64,000 nt of DNA, taken from contig DASUSI010000024.1 in NCBI GenBank assembly GCA_036375165.1, positions 1 to 64,000 of the forward strand, in the 5' to 3' direction. The stretch comes from WHSM01 sp036375165. GTDB taxonomy: Bacteria > Actinomycetota > Actinomycetes > Mycobacteriales > Micromonosporaceae. Under the pieces are notes generated by a model, which made no database searches, was not told the DNA's origin, and saw only the letters and a list, made by a program, of their open reading frames with translations. The position numbers and the translations under genes were made by a program. This document shows, piece after piece, positions 26,312-34,549 of this stretch (within the stretch, counting starts at the first letter, position 1; each line of letters opens with the position of its first letter).

Positions 26312-26496
26312 CCGCGTCGGCTACCCGTCGCCACATCCGCCAAACCGGCCCCGCTGACCCCCTCCGGTGGAGCTGGCGAGCGCTCAGACCCCGTCGGGTC
26401 CTTCGGCGGCTGGACGGTAGTTCATGCCTTCGCCTGGGTACGGGTAGGGCACACGCGTGGACAGCGGTCGAGGGAGCGGTCGAGGGAGCGGGAGTC

Positions 26497-27009
26497 ATGA
26501 GAATGGCAGACATCCTGGAGCGCGCGGCATGCGCGAGTGTGGCCGGCACAGAACGGGTCCTGATCATCGGTGCCGGCGACGAGCAGCACCACGACGACGG
26601 CGTCGGCCACGCCGTTGTGAGGCGGCTCTACCAGGACGCTGCCCCCTCTGCTGCGCCGCTGGTGGTGAGCACCGGGGAACGGGTGGACACCCTACGGGAA
26701 CGGTGGCGCCATGCCGATCTCGTGATCTTCGTCGCCGCCGCGCGCAACGATCCGGCGCACCCGGGTCGGATCCACCTGCTCACCACCGATCTGCCGATCA
26801 GCCGGGATCCGGGAGACCGTGGCGGACAGCTGATCCGGGAACTTGCCGGCACGCCACGGCGGGTCACCGTGTATGCGGTCGAAGGAGCCAACTTCACCCC
26901 CGGTACGGGCATCACCCGCCGCGTGTCCGCCGCTGTCGACACGCTCGTGGAGCACATCGAGCATGAGATCATCGACAGCGCCGCCGACACCGGCCAGAAG
27001 GCGTCCTGA
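26497..27009 (+). CDS. Hydrogenase-maturation-protease-like protein
   Basis: A 170-residue protein with the HybD/HycI fold: VLIIGAGDEQHHDDGVGHAVVRRL replaces the usual GIGNxLxxDDGxG motif, followed by HADLVIFVAAA and TVYAVEGANFTPGTG. True enzymes cut the C-terminus of the NiFe-hydrogenase large subunit; no hydrogenase is visible here, and the altered GDEQHHDD loop suggests another role. The start is at 26497 or at the ATG at 26503, which is better spaced from GGGAG; the in-frame ATG at 26179 is not used. A duplicated AGCGGTCGAGGG tract precedes the start. Confidence 0.7.
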   Translation: MRMADILERAACASVAGTERVLIIGAGDEQHHDDGVGHAVVRRLYQDAAPSAAPLVVSTGERVDTLRERWRHADLVIFVAAARNDPAHPGRIHLLTTDLPISRDPGDRGGQLIRELAGTPRRVTVYAVEGANFTPGTGITRRVSAAVDTLVEHIEHEIIDSAADTGQKAS

Positions 27010-27027
27010 GCGAGCATCCGGCTGCGG

Positions 27028-28005
27028 TCAGCCGGCGTTCCATGTCGCCCCGGCCAGTCCGGCCCGTAACTGACGCAGCGAGCGGGACAGCAGCCGCGAC
27101 ACGTGCATCTGGGAGATTCCGACCTCGGCCGCGATCTGGGCCTGGGTCATGTCGGCGAAGAAGCGCAGCGCGACGATACGGCGTTCCCGGTCGGGCAGGC
27201 GCGTGATCAGTGGCCGCAGCGAGACCCGGTTCTCGGCCGACTCCAGTTCAGGGTCGGGTCCGCCCAACACGTCGCGGATCTCCAGCAGCGAGTCCTCCCC
27301 CGGGACCGGTTGGTGCAGTGACGCCGGACGGTAGGCGTTTCCGGCGTAGATGGCGTCGAGCACCCGACGCTCTGAGGTGTTCAGGTGTGCGGCGAGTTCG
27401 GCCACGGTCACCGATCGGCCGAGGGACACCGCCAGTTCGCCCTTGGCCTTGACCACCTTGAGGCGAAGTTCCTGAAGCTCCCGGGGCACCCGGATCGTCC
27501 ATCCCTTGTCGCGGAAGTGCCGCTTCACCTCGCCGACGATGGTCGGTGCCGCGAACCGGGTGAATTCGATGTTCCGGTCCACGTCGTACCGGTCGACAGC
27601 CTTGATCAGGCCAATCGTCGCGACCTGGATCAGGTCGTTGACCGGCTCTCCCCGGCTGCGGAACCGACGTGCCAGCTTGGCGGCGAACGGCAGGTGCATC
27701 TCGATCACCCGGTCCCGGAGCCGGGCTCGGTCGGGATGATCCTTCGGCAGCCGCGCCATCGCGACCAGCAGCGCGTGAGCGAGCCGGGGGCCGCGGGAAG
27801 CGACCGCCGCGTGCCCGGACGGATCGCCCAGACCCTCGACCGTGCCCGAACCAACTGTGCCTGAACCAGCCATGCCCGAACCAACCGTGTCTGAACCAGC
27901 CATGCCAAAACCAACCGCGCCCGAACGGACTCTGTAGGACGGGTTCGCCGGGCTGGATGGGACCGCCGGCCGGTCAGGGCGGGTCGCGAGCGGCGTGATG
28001 GACAT
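27028..28005 (-). CDS. RNA polymerase sigma factor, SigF/SigB/SigG class
   Basis: A 325-residue group 3 sigma-70 factor. Region 2 is MHLPFAAKLARRFRSRGEPVNDLIQVATIGLIKAVDRYD, seen in overlapping pieces; region 3 contains IVGEVKRHFRDKGWTIRVPR; region 4 ends with ALRFFADMTQAQIAAEVGISQMHVSRLLSRSL. This class directs stress and development genes and is usually held by an anti-sigma factor; none is adjacent. The N-terminal about 75 residues are low-complexity, encoded partly by six tandem 15-bp units (27840-27929). It is convergent with the protease-like gene, 18 bases apart. Confidence 0.92.
   Translation of the reverse strand: MSITPLATRPDRPAVPSSPANPSYRVRSGAVGFGMAGSDTVGSGMAGSGTVGSGTVEGLGDPSGHAAVASRGPRLAHALLVAMARLPKDHPDRARLRDRVIEMHLPFAAKLARRFRSRGEPVNDLIQVATIGLIKAVDRYDVDRNIEFTRFAAPTIVGEVKRHFRDKGWTIRVPRELQELRLKVVKAKGELAVSLGRSVTVAELAAHLNTSERRVLDAIYAGNAYRPASLHQPVPGEDSLLEIRDVLGGPDPELESAENRVSLRPLITRLPDRERRIVALRFFADMTQAQIAAEVGISQMHVSRLLSRSLRQLRAGLAGATWNAG
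27840..27929. repeat. Six tandem 15-bp units inside the sigma-factor gene
   Basis: Units such as CCGTGCCCGAACCAA repeat six times with small changes. On the minus strand they encode alternating VGSGT / AGSGM pentapeptides in the N-terminal extension. Being a multiple of three, the copy number can vary without breaking the frame. Confidence 0.85.
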
Positions 28006-28175
28006 CGGAAGTCCCCTTTCTGCCGGGGCGCTGTCGGTTGCCCGGTCCGTAGGGAGCCGGTCAGCCCTGGCGTTGTCTCAGGCTGCCCGGGTACGGCCCC
28101 CGCCGAGCAGTGCCGAGGTACCGATCTAGCGGGGGCCAAAGGACCCTCTTTGGGGTACGTTTCGACCACCGCCCG

Positions 28176-28841
28176 TCAGCTCGGCTCGTTAGCGACTGTG
28201 ACGCCACCGAAGATCGCGGTCGCGTTCACGTCGAGCGTGGGCGCGTCTGGCGACAGCGAGCCGTTTCCGGTTGTCTTGTCCTCGTAGCCGCCCATGATCG
28301 GGATGCCCCCGAGGTCCACCCGCCAGTCGTGCGGTACCAGGATGTCCACCCCGCCGAACAGCGCCAGCGCGTCCACCGTCGCCTTCTGGTCGACGTGTGC
28401 CTCCCGCAGGTCGAGGGTGGCACCTCCGAAGATCGCGGACACCCCGGTGTGGGTCAGGTGTTCGGAGTGATCCCTGATCTTCGTACCGGAGAACAAGGCG
28501 AGGGAGCTGGGACGGTGACCGGAGCGGTCGACGTGCTGCCGGGTGCCGAGGTTGAACAGCACCGCCAGCCCGATCACGACCAGAACCATCGGCCAGAACA
28601 GGCTTTCGTCGGTCCAGTCCAGCCGGTCGGCGAGCAGTACGAACCCGATCGCGGTCACTACCAGCGGCCCGAACGTCACCCGCCGCTGCGCGATGATCGC
28701 GAGCAGGCCGAGCCCGATCACAGCCATCGGCCACCAGCGGCCGATCGTGGTGCTGGTGTCCGCCACCCCGGTGGCGTCCAGGATTCCGAAGACTCCAAGG
28801 GTGAGGAACACGAGTCCGACCCAGATATGCATCGGTTTCAT
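28176..28841 (-). CDS. LiaF-like membrane protein (DUF5668 plus cell-wall-response domain)
   Basis: A 221-residue protein. The N-terminal half has about four transmembrane helices (VGLVFLTLGVFGILDATG; WPMAVIGLGLLAIIA; GPLVVTAIGFVLLA; FWPMVLVVIGLAVLFNLG). The C-terminal half is a beta-helix-like domain (SAIFGGATLDLREAHV, LALFGGVDILVPHDW, TAIFGGVTV) typical of LiaF/VraT proteins that sense envelope stress. No LiaRS pair is adjacent. Its ATG overlaps the stop of the small upstream gene (ATGA). Confidence 0.85.
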   Translation of the reverse strand: MKPMHIWVGLVFLTLGVFGILDATGVADTSTTIGRWWPMAVIGLGLLAIIAQRRVTFGPLVVTAIGFVLLADRLDWTDESLFWPMVLVVIGLAVLFNLGTRQHVDRSGHRPSSLALFSGTKIRDHSEHLTHTGVSAIFGGATLDLREAHVDQKATVDALALFGGVDILVPHDWRVDLGGIPIMGGYEDKTTGNGSLSPDAPTLDVNATAIFGGVTVANEPS

Positions 28842-29038
28842 GGTGAATTCCCTTCTATTACCCCGCTCAGTGCCGTTTCGGGCGGTCCTGGACCGCTGAG
28901 GGGCGGCACCGGAGCGGCTGTGGTTCCCGCCGTGTCGGCGGCAAGCAGGCGAAGGAGCGTGGCGGTCACGCCGGGGATGCCCACGACCATCCAGGACATC
29001 GCCGCGGACCGACCGAAGAACACGCCCGCCTTGATCAT
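28838..29038 (-). CDS. Small hydrophobic protein coupled to the LiaF-like gene
   Basis: A 66-residue protein starting MIKAGVFFGR after AGAGGGGGCGAG. One membrane segment (about residues 14-34, SWMVVGIPGVTATLLRLLAA) precedes a Pro-rich tail. Not recognised by family. Its stop overlaps the start of the LiaF-like gene by four bases, which supports its being translated. It could be a regulatory partner. Confidence 0.6.
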   Translation of the reverse strand: MIKAGVFFGRSAAMSWMVVGIPGVTATLLRLLAADTAGTTAAPVPPLSGPGPPETALSGVIEGNSP

Positions 29039-29201
29039 CTCGCCCCCTCTGTTACTTCCAGCCCAACAGCGGGGCCCGGGTGCTCCCAGGGGCGAAGGCC
29101 ACCACGAGACCCGGCAGGGGTCAGGAACCTGACGTGACCTAGGACCCACAGCACCCCGACCCCGACACCCCGACACCCCACCCACCCCTCTTCCTTTCGC
29201 G

Positions 29202-29261
29202 CGGTTTATCGATTTCTTGTTGCTTCCGAGGCACCCATAACAACGAGAAATCGATAAACCG
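29202..29261. repeat. 60-bp palindromic intergenic repeat, copy A (symmetric)
   Basis: Arms of 21 bases, 29202-29222 and 29241-29261, match at 20 of 21 positions. They frame an 18-base centre. A C-rich tract precedes and a G-rich tract follows. Copies B, C and D are at 30241, 38519 and 59433. Unlike them, copy A has the ATCGATAAACCG-type end on both sides. Confidence 0.85.
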
Positions 29262-29296
29262 TTGCGGGAGGGGCGGGAGGGGAAGAGGTCGGGGCA

Positions 29297-30187
29297 TCAG
29301 CCGACGCGGCGGCGGTAGGCGAGCGCGTACCCAATAGCCTCGATGGTCCGCTGAATGCTCGCCATGTTGCGGGCCGTCACGTGGTGGACGTACCAGCCTG
29401 CGGCCTGCAGCCGGTTCAGGCGTTCCCGGTCCCGGATCAGTTGCCCGGCGTCCGCGTGCCAGACTCCGTCGTACTCCACCGCGACTTTGCGATCGGGCCA
29501 GGCGAAGTCGACCCGGGCCACGAATTCGCCGGCTGTCCATACCTCGTACTGGGGGATGGGGCTTGGCAGGCCGGCGAGTGCCATGTGGACCCGTAGCCGG
29601 GACTCCTGCGGTGACTCAGCACGACGGTCCACAAGGGAGAACACCCTGCCGGCGATCCGACAACCGTGCCGGCCGCTACCTTCCCGGAGGTAACCGACCA
29701 GGCCGCCGGAGTCGACCCGACCCAGGGCCGCCAGCGCGTCGCAGTAGGCCACCGCCTCGACCACATGCAGGCGCAGTGCGAGTTCCCAAGCGGTGCGCAG
29801 CGGCGTAGTCACCCTTATTCCGGCAACACAATCAAGATCAGATTCCGGAAGCGGTGAGGTACGTATCCGGAGTGGAGCCACAGTACCCAACCGACGTCCG
29901 GGTGCTCTGACCACGTCGACCGGATCGGTGGCCGTGGCGAGGCGGGCGCCCCACAGCCAGGCTGCGGACACGCCGGTGATGGCCGCGTCGGCGGGCAGGA
30001 CCAAGGCGGCGGCCTGGGTCTTCAGGCCATGGTCGTACTGGAGGGTCGCGTCGGCGTACACGCCTCGGAGGATCCTGCGCCAGGCCGCGCTGCGGAGTTG
30101 CATCGGCGTGAGCAGACCCGCCCGCAGGGCTTCCCGGGCCAGGAACGGGCGGTGACGCAGTGAGGCTGGTTTCGTGGGAGTACGCAC
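29297..30187 (-). CDS. DUF559 endonuclease-like protein with N-terminal AbiEi-like helix-turn-helix
   Basis: A 296-residue protein. The N-terminal part (REALRAGLLTPMQLRSAAWRRILRGVYAD) resembles the winged helix of type IV antitoxins (AbiEi). The C-terminal part (ARVDFAWPDRKVAVEYDGVWH, RDRERLNRLQAAGWYVHHVTA) is the DUF559/VSR-like nuclease fold with its acidic residues kept (Asp, Glu-Tyr-Asp). Such genes are common in actinomycetes and their role is unsettled. It is flanked on both sides by copies A and B of the palindromic repeat, 35 and 53 bases away, which suggests it moved or duplicated as a unit. Confidence 0.85.
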   Translation of the reverse strand: MRTPTKPASLRHRPFLAREALRAGLLTPMQLRSAAWRRILRGVYADATLQYDHGLKTQAAALVLPADAAITGVSAAWLWGARLATATDPVDVVRAPGRRLGTVAPLRIRTSPLPESDLDCVAGIRVTTPLRTAWELALRLHVVEAVAYCDALAALGRVDSGGLVGYLREGSGRHGCRIAGRVFSLVDRRAESPQESRLRVHMALAGLPSPIPQYEVWTAGEFVARVDFAWPDRKVAVEYDGVWHADAGQLIRDRERLNRLQAAGWYVHHVTARNMASIQRTIEAIGYALAYRRRVG

Positions 30188-30240
30188 GCCCTGATCATGG
30201 CGAATCGGGCCCGGCTCCGTACTGTCAAATTTCTTGCCTG

Positions 30241-30300
30241 TGGATTGTGGACTTTTCGTTGTTATAAAGGCCGTCTTAGCAACGAGAAATCGATAAACCG
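30241..30300 (-). repeat. 60-bp palindromic intergenic repeat, copy B
   Basis: The reverse complement starts GGTTTATCGATTTCTCGTTG (from base 30299), followed by CTAAGACGGCCTTTATAA and then CAACGAAAAGTCCACAATCC. A 40-base purine tract (30301-30344) adjoins the ATCGATAAACCG end, as the matching pyrimidine tract does in the other copies. It lies between the DUF559 gene start and the end of the beta-glucosidase gene. Confidence 0.85.
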
Positions 30301-30346
30301 TTGAAGGGGGAGGGGGGAGGGAAGAGGGAAGAGGAGGGAGGTGGGG

Positions 30347-31720
30347 TCAGCGGGCGGCGTGGCCCTTGATCAGCTCGCGGAACCACTGGTACGAGTCCTT
30401 CGGGATCCGGCGCTGCGTGGCGTAGTCCACGTACACCAGGCCGAACCGCTCCCGGAACCCTTCCGCCCACTCGAAGTTGTCCATCAGCGACCACACGAAG
30501 TAGCCGCGCACGTCGGCCCCGGACTCGATCGCTGAGGCGACGGCGCCCAGGTGCGCCTCGTGGTAGCGGATCCGGTCGCCGTCCGCCACCCGTCCCGACG
30601 GGTCCGGCACGTCGTGGTACGAACAGCCACTCTCCGTGACGTACAGCGGTGGCACCCGGGGGCCATACCGCTCGGTGAAGGCGACCAGGATCTCCCGCAG
30701 GCCGTCCGGCACCACGGACCACCCGAAGTCGGTCACCGGGTGGCCGGGCAGCGCGCGCAGTTCGAACGGCAGTCCCGGCGGCAGCAGCCCGCCCTCCAGC
30801 ACCGACCCGGCATCACCGGCATCACCGCCGCCGGTCGCGGCGACCACAGCGGGTTGGTAGTAGTTGATCCCGAACCAGTCCAGCGGGGTGGAGATGACAG
30901 TGAGGTCATCGGCCACCGGTCCCGGCATCGCCGTGTCGTACCCCTCCGGGTACCGGCCCAGCAGGATGGGGTCGGCGAACAGCCAGTTCGCCAGGGTCGA
31001 GTACGTCTCGGCGGCGGTCACGTCCGCTTCGGCCCGGGATGCCGGCCAGGCCGGGCTGTGGTTGGAGGCGATGCCGATCCGCTGGCAGCCGGCGGCCCGC
31101 AACGCCTGCACCGCCAGGCCGTGCCCGAGCAGCAGGTGGTGTACCACCGGCAGCGCCTCGAAGCCGAGTTGCCTGCCCGGTGCGTGGTATCCGGTGGCGT
31201 AGCCGAACATCGCGACCACCACCGGCTCGTTGAGCGGCATCCACATCCGCACCCGGTCGCCGAGCCGTTCCCCGACCACCGTGGCGTACTCCGCGAGCCG
31301 GTACGCGGTGTCGCGCGACAGCCACCCTCCCGTGTCCTCCAGGGTCTGCGGCAGGTCCCAGTGGAACAGCGTCGCGACCGGGGCGATCCCCGCCTCGCAC
31401 AGCGAGTCCACCAGCCGGTCGTAGAAGTCCAGCCCGGCGGGGTTGACCGGGCCGGTCCCCTGCGGCAGTACCCGGGGCCAGGACACCGAGAACCGGTACG
31501 CCCCCACCCCGAGGTCGGACATCAGCGCGACGTCGTCCTGGTAGCGGTGGTAGTGGTCGCACGCCACCGCGCCGGTGTCACCGTTTTTCACCCGGCCTGG
31601 CTGTTCGCAGAAGGTGTCCCACACCGACCGGCCCCGCCCGTCCTCGGTCACCGCGCCCTCGATCTGGTACGCGGCCGTGGCGACTCCGAACAGGAAGTCA
31701 GCGGGAAGTCTCGGCACCAT
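30347..31720 (-). CDS. GH1 beta-glucosidase
   Basis: A 457-residue family 1 glycosidase with a retaining mechanism. Acid/base Glu165 (PLNEP) and nucleophile Glu363 (YVTESG) are present, as are FLFGVATAAYQIEGA, YRFSVSWPRV, GINYYQP and YFVWSLMDNFEWAEGF. No signal peptide, so it acts on imported beta-glucosides. Start chosen at the ATG after GAGGAGG, not seven codons upstream. It follows the MFS transporter gene by 13 bases and should be in the same operon: import, then hydrolysis. Confidence 0.95.
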   Translation of the reverse strand: MVPRLPADFLFGVATAAYQIEGAVTEDGRGRSVWDTFCEQPGRVKNGDTGAVACDHYHRYQDDVALMSDLGVGAYRFSVSWPRVLPQGTGPVNPAGLDFYDRLVDSLCEAGIAPVATLFHWDLPQTLEDTGGWLSRDTAYRLAEYATVVGERLGDRVRMWMPLNEPVVVAMFGYATGYHAPGRQLGFEALPVVHHLLLGHGLAVQALRAAGCQRIGIASNHSPAWPASRAEADVTAAETYSTLANWLFADPILLGRYPEGYDTAMPGPVADDLTVISTPLDWFGINYYQPAVVAATGGGDAGDAGSVLEGGLLPPGLPFELRALPGHPVTDFGWSVVPDGLREILVAFTERYGPRVPPLYVTESGCSYHDVPDPSGRVADGDRIRYHEAHLGAVASAIESGADVRGYFVWSLMDNFEWAEGFRERFGLVYVDYATQRRIPKDSYQWFRELIKGHAAR

Positions 31721-31733
31721 CGGGCCTCCTCGG

Positions 31734-33029
31734 TCAGGCAACGGACTTGATGCGGTAGACGAGTACGGCCCCGAGCAGTCCGACCAGCCCGGACACCAGG
31801 TAGAGCGCGGCGTACCCGGTGGTCACGCGGTCAGCTCCGGCCAGCGACGCGAGCCACGCCCCGGCCCCGGCGACCAGCGGTGCGGCGACCACCGGGGCGA
31901 GCACCTGGGGCAGTGTGTTCGCCACGTTGATCACGCCGAGGTCCTTGGCCCGGTCGGCGGCGGCCGGCAGCACCTGGGTCACCAGGGCGAAGTCGACGGA
32001 GGTGTACGTGCCGAACCCGATCCCCAGCACCACGGCGGCGAGCACCGCGCCCGGCCAGGTCTGCCACCCGGCGAGTAGGAACGCGGCCACCGACATCAGC
32101 ACCCCGGCCCAGCAGACGAATACCCGCCGCTTGCCGATCCGGTCCGACCAGTAGCCACCCAGTGTCACGGTGGCCAGCAGGGTGAGTGCGTTCAGCGCGG
32201 TGAGCAGGAAGACGCCGGTTTCCGGGTCGGGGAGCCGTACCGCGTATTTGAGGAAGAAGAACAGGTAGAGCAGGGCGATCGCGTTGCCCAGGTTGATCAG
32301 GAATCGGGTGGCCCAGGCCCAGGCGAAGTCCGGGTACGCGCGTGGGCTGAGCCAGAACCCGCGCAGGAACGTCCGGAGGTCGAAGGCTGGACGGCGATCG
32401 GGAGCCAGCACCCGGTCCCGGCGCAGCAGCACGTACGGCAGGCAGCCGGCCAGCACCACGACCGCGCAGGCCAGGTATCCGGCGAGCACGCCTCCGGCGA
32501 GGGTGGCGAGTCCGGTGCCGGCCATCACGCCGACGGTCTGCGCCACCCCGAACCAGGCTCCGCCGGCCCCCCGGTCGGCGACCGGCACCTGGTCGGGGAT
32601 GGCCGCGGACAGCGCCGCGAACGGGGCGTTCAGCGCGACCTGCACCAGACACCAGCCGACGATCATGGTGGCGATGCTGGTCGCCGAGCCGAGCAGCAGC
32701 AGGCTGACCGCACCGGCGGTGGCGCCGCCGAGCACCCACGGGATCCGCCGACCGTACCGGGAGGTGGTGCGGTCCGACAGGGCTCCCCAGAGCGGGTTGG
32801 CCACCAGGGAGAACGCCGCGCCGACCCCGGCGACGAGCCCCAGTACCGCTTCCTTGTGTCCGGGCGAGACCGTCTCGGCCTGCCTGGCGAGCAGGATCTG
32901 CAGGGGGCCGTACCAGCCGACGAAGACGCCGACGGTGGCGAGCGAGAAGGCGAAGGTCCAACGCGCGGGGACGCGTTGCATGGGTTCGGCGAGCGGGTCG
33001 CGGTCGGCGGCCAGGGGTGTTGACGTCAT
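31734..33029 (-). CDS. MFS transporter, probable beta-glucoside/sugar importer
   Basis: A 431-residue protein with about 12 transmembrane helices and the MFS loop motif LWGALSDRTTSRYGRRIPW after helix 2, repeated as GYWSDRIGKRRVFV in the second half. It resembles sugar:cation symporters of the GPH/MFS type. Start at the ATG 33029 after GGGAGG; an upstream in-frame ATG adds 14 residues without a better site. It lies directly upstream of the GH1 gene in the same direction, so the cargo is probably a beta-glucoside; no regulator is adjacent. Confidence 0.85.
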   Translation of the reverse strand: MTSTPLAADRDPLAEPMQRVPARWTFAFSLATVGVFVGWYGPLQILLARQAETVSPGHKEAVLGLVAGVGAAFSLVANPLWGALSDRTTSRYGRRIPWVLGGATAGAVSLLLLGSATSIATMIVGWCLVQVALNAPFAALSAAIPDQVPVADRGAGGAWFGVAQTVGVMAGTGLATLAGGVLAGYLACAVVVLAGCLPYVLLRRDRVLAPDRRPAFDLRTFLRGFWLSPRAYPDFAWAWATRFLINLGNAIALLYLFFFLKYAVRLPDPETGVFLLTALNALTLLATVTLGGYWSDRIGKRRVFVCWAGVLMSVAAFLLAGWQTWPGAVLAAVVLGIGFGTYTSVDFALVTQVLPAAADRAKDLGVINVANTLPQVLAPVVAAPLVAGAGAWLASLAGADRVTTGYAALYLVSGLVGLLGAVLVYRIKSVA

Positions 33030-33165
33030 GCCGGCCGGGCCTCCCGGAGTTCGTACCGCGGGCCGCATCAAAAGGTGGAGCTGTTTCGCGAGGAACGTAC
33101 TGGTTCGTGGTCAGTCGCTGCAATACCCCATCAGGGCCGGGAATCCTGTCCCACGTCGAACCCGG

Positions 33166-34422
33166 TCAGGCAGGTGCCGGACCCGCGGTGGCCGGTAGCG
33201 GGGCACCTCGTACCCCGGTCATCAGGAAGCCGCTGCGCAACCGGGCCGGAATCCGGTTCAGCGGGTAACTCAGATCCTGGTCGGGTACGTGGTAGTCGAG
33301 TCCGGCGAGCAGTCGTACCGCCGGCTTCAGCAACTCCACTGTGACCTGTTCCCCGGCGCAGCGGTGACCGGTCTCGGCCTCACCGCCACCGTGTGGGAGG
33401 TAGTGGTACGGCCCGACCACGCGGCCGGCGAACCGGTCCGGGTCGAAGACCTCCGGGTCGGCCCAGATCCGTGGATCGTGGTTGATCCCGTACAGGTCGA
33501 GCAGGGTGAGCCGGCCGCGCCGGAACTCGTGGTCCTGCCAGGAGAAGTCGCGTTGCACCCGGGCTCCGAGGAACGGCGCGAACGGGTAGAACCGCCGGAC
33601 CTCCTGTATGAAGTGCTCGGTGTCGCCGTCGCGCAGCCGGGCACGCCACTGTGGACTCCGGTGCAGGGCGTGGCCGGCGAAGGCGGCGTACCAGCAGACC
33701 GCCACGGTCGGCCGGATCACGTTGAGCAACTCCACCGCGGCGACCGGCACCGGTAACAGCCTCCCGGCGGGGTCCGTACCGGTGGCGAAGGCGTGCGTGG
33801 CGGTGTCCTCCGGCACTCGCAGCAGGTCGGCCCGGATGTCGCGGATCACCTTCTGCGCCCACCCTTCGGCCTGGTGCCGGGCCTGCCGGGCGCGCCAGTG
33901 CCGGGGGGCGAGCGTGGCGAACCCGTCGACCATCTCGACCAGGGTGCGGGCCAATTCGGCGTTGCCGGCCACGGGGAGCGGGGCACCGGCCCAGGCACAC
34001 GCCACCCGGGTCAGCACTTCGCTCGCCTCATCGAACAACACCACCCGGCCGGTCTCGACCCAGCGGCAGGCCGCCGACTCCCAGGCTTCCGCGGCGATGT
34101 CGCTGAGCGCGGCCAGCCGCCGCGGGGTTATCAGTGACATGAACAGCGCCTTGCGGGCACGGTGCGCCGCGCCGTCCAGGGTCTGCACCCCGTCCTGGCC
34201 GAACAGGGTCTCCTTGATCGGGTTCGGCATCGCGGCACGCCGCTGGAACAGCCCGTCGTCGTAGAACAGGGCAGCGGCTTCCGGGCCGGTCAGGCAGGTC
34301 ACTGATCGACCGAGCAGGCGCACGTCGAACACGTCCTTGTCCCGGTCGCGGGCCTCGGTAGAGATGAATTCATACCCCAAAGCCGCCATTCGGACAGTAC
34401 GGTCGGGCGGCGGCTTCTTCAT
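33166..34422 (-). CDS. CYP152-like cytochrome P450 (fatty-acid peroxygenase/hydroxylase type)
   Basis: A 418-residue P450. The haem-ligand segment PHGGGEAETGHRCAGEQVT (Cys355) follows the CYP152 pattern, in which GH-R-C-x-GE replaces the usual FGxGxHxCxG. Also typical are the start region FDVRLLGRSVTCLTGPEAAALFYD and the I-helix NVIRPTVAVCWYAAF without the acid-Thr pair, which fits use of H2O2 instead of a redox partner. Start at ATG 34422; the longer frame upstream overlaps the tex promoter. The ribosome binding site is weak. Substrate is presumably a fatty acid. Confidence 0.88.
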   Translation of the reverse strand: MKKPPPDRTVRMAALGYEFISTEARDRDKDVFDVRLLGRSVTCLTGPEAAALFYDDGLFQRRAAMPNPIKETLFGQDGVQTLDGAAHRARKALFMSLITPRRLAALSDIAAEAWESAACRWVETGRVVLFDEASEVLTRVACAWAGAPLPVAGNAELARTLVEMVDGFATLAPRHWRARQARHQAEGWAQKVIRDIRADLLRVPEDTATHAFATGTDPAGRLLPVPVAAVELLNVIRPTVAVCWYAAFAGHALHRSPQWRARLRDGDTEHFIQEVRRFYPFAPFLGARVQRDFSWQDHEFRRGRLTLLDLYGINHDPRIWADPEVFDPDRFAGRVVGPYHYLPHGGGEAETGHRCAGEQVTVELLKPAVRLLAGLDYHVPDQDLSYPLNRIPARLRSGFLMTGVRGAPLPATAGPAPA

Positions 34423-34549
34423 GTCCCGGTCCGTACCCAGTGGCAGGGCCGGGGCAACGTCCCCGAACGGGTGTCCTGGCACGCGGAATGTCAGCCGGAG
34501 GCTGCACAATGACACGCCGTAGTTCAGGCGAGCATGCGGAAAGGCGATC

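Noticed and set aside
26380..26415. GACCC-CGTC-GGGTC palindrome as another DosR-like box
   Set aside because: Half-sites are in the opposite order (GACCC first), so it does not match the other boxes.
26461..26496. Duplicated AGCGGTCGAGGG tract upstream of the protease-like gene as a CRISPR-like or operator repeat
   Set aside because: Only two adjoining units, no spacers; more simply a local duplication around the ribosome binding site.
26497..27009. Evidence for a NiFe hydrogenase locus
   Set aside because: Only one maturation-protease-like protein with an altered active loop; no structural or Hyp genes are present.
30551..31750. 399-residue plus-strand frame opposite the beta-glucosidase
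   Set aside because: Shadow without a start signal or recognisable domain.
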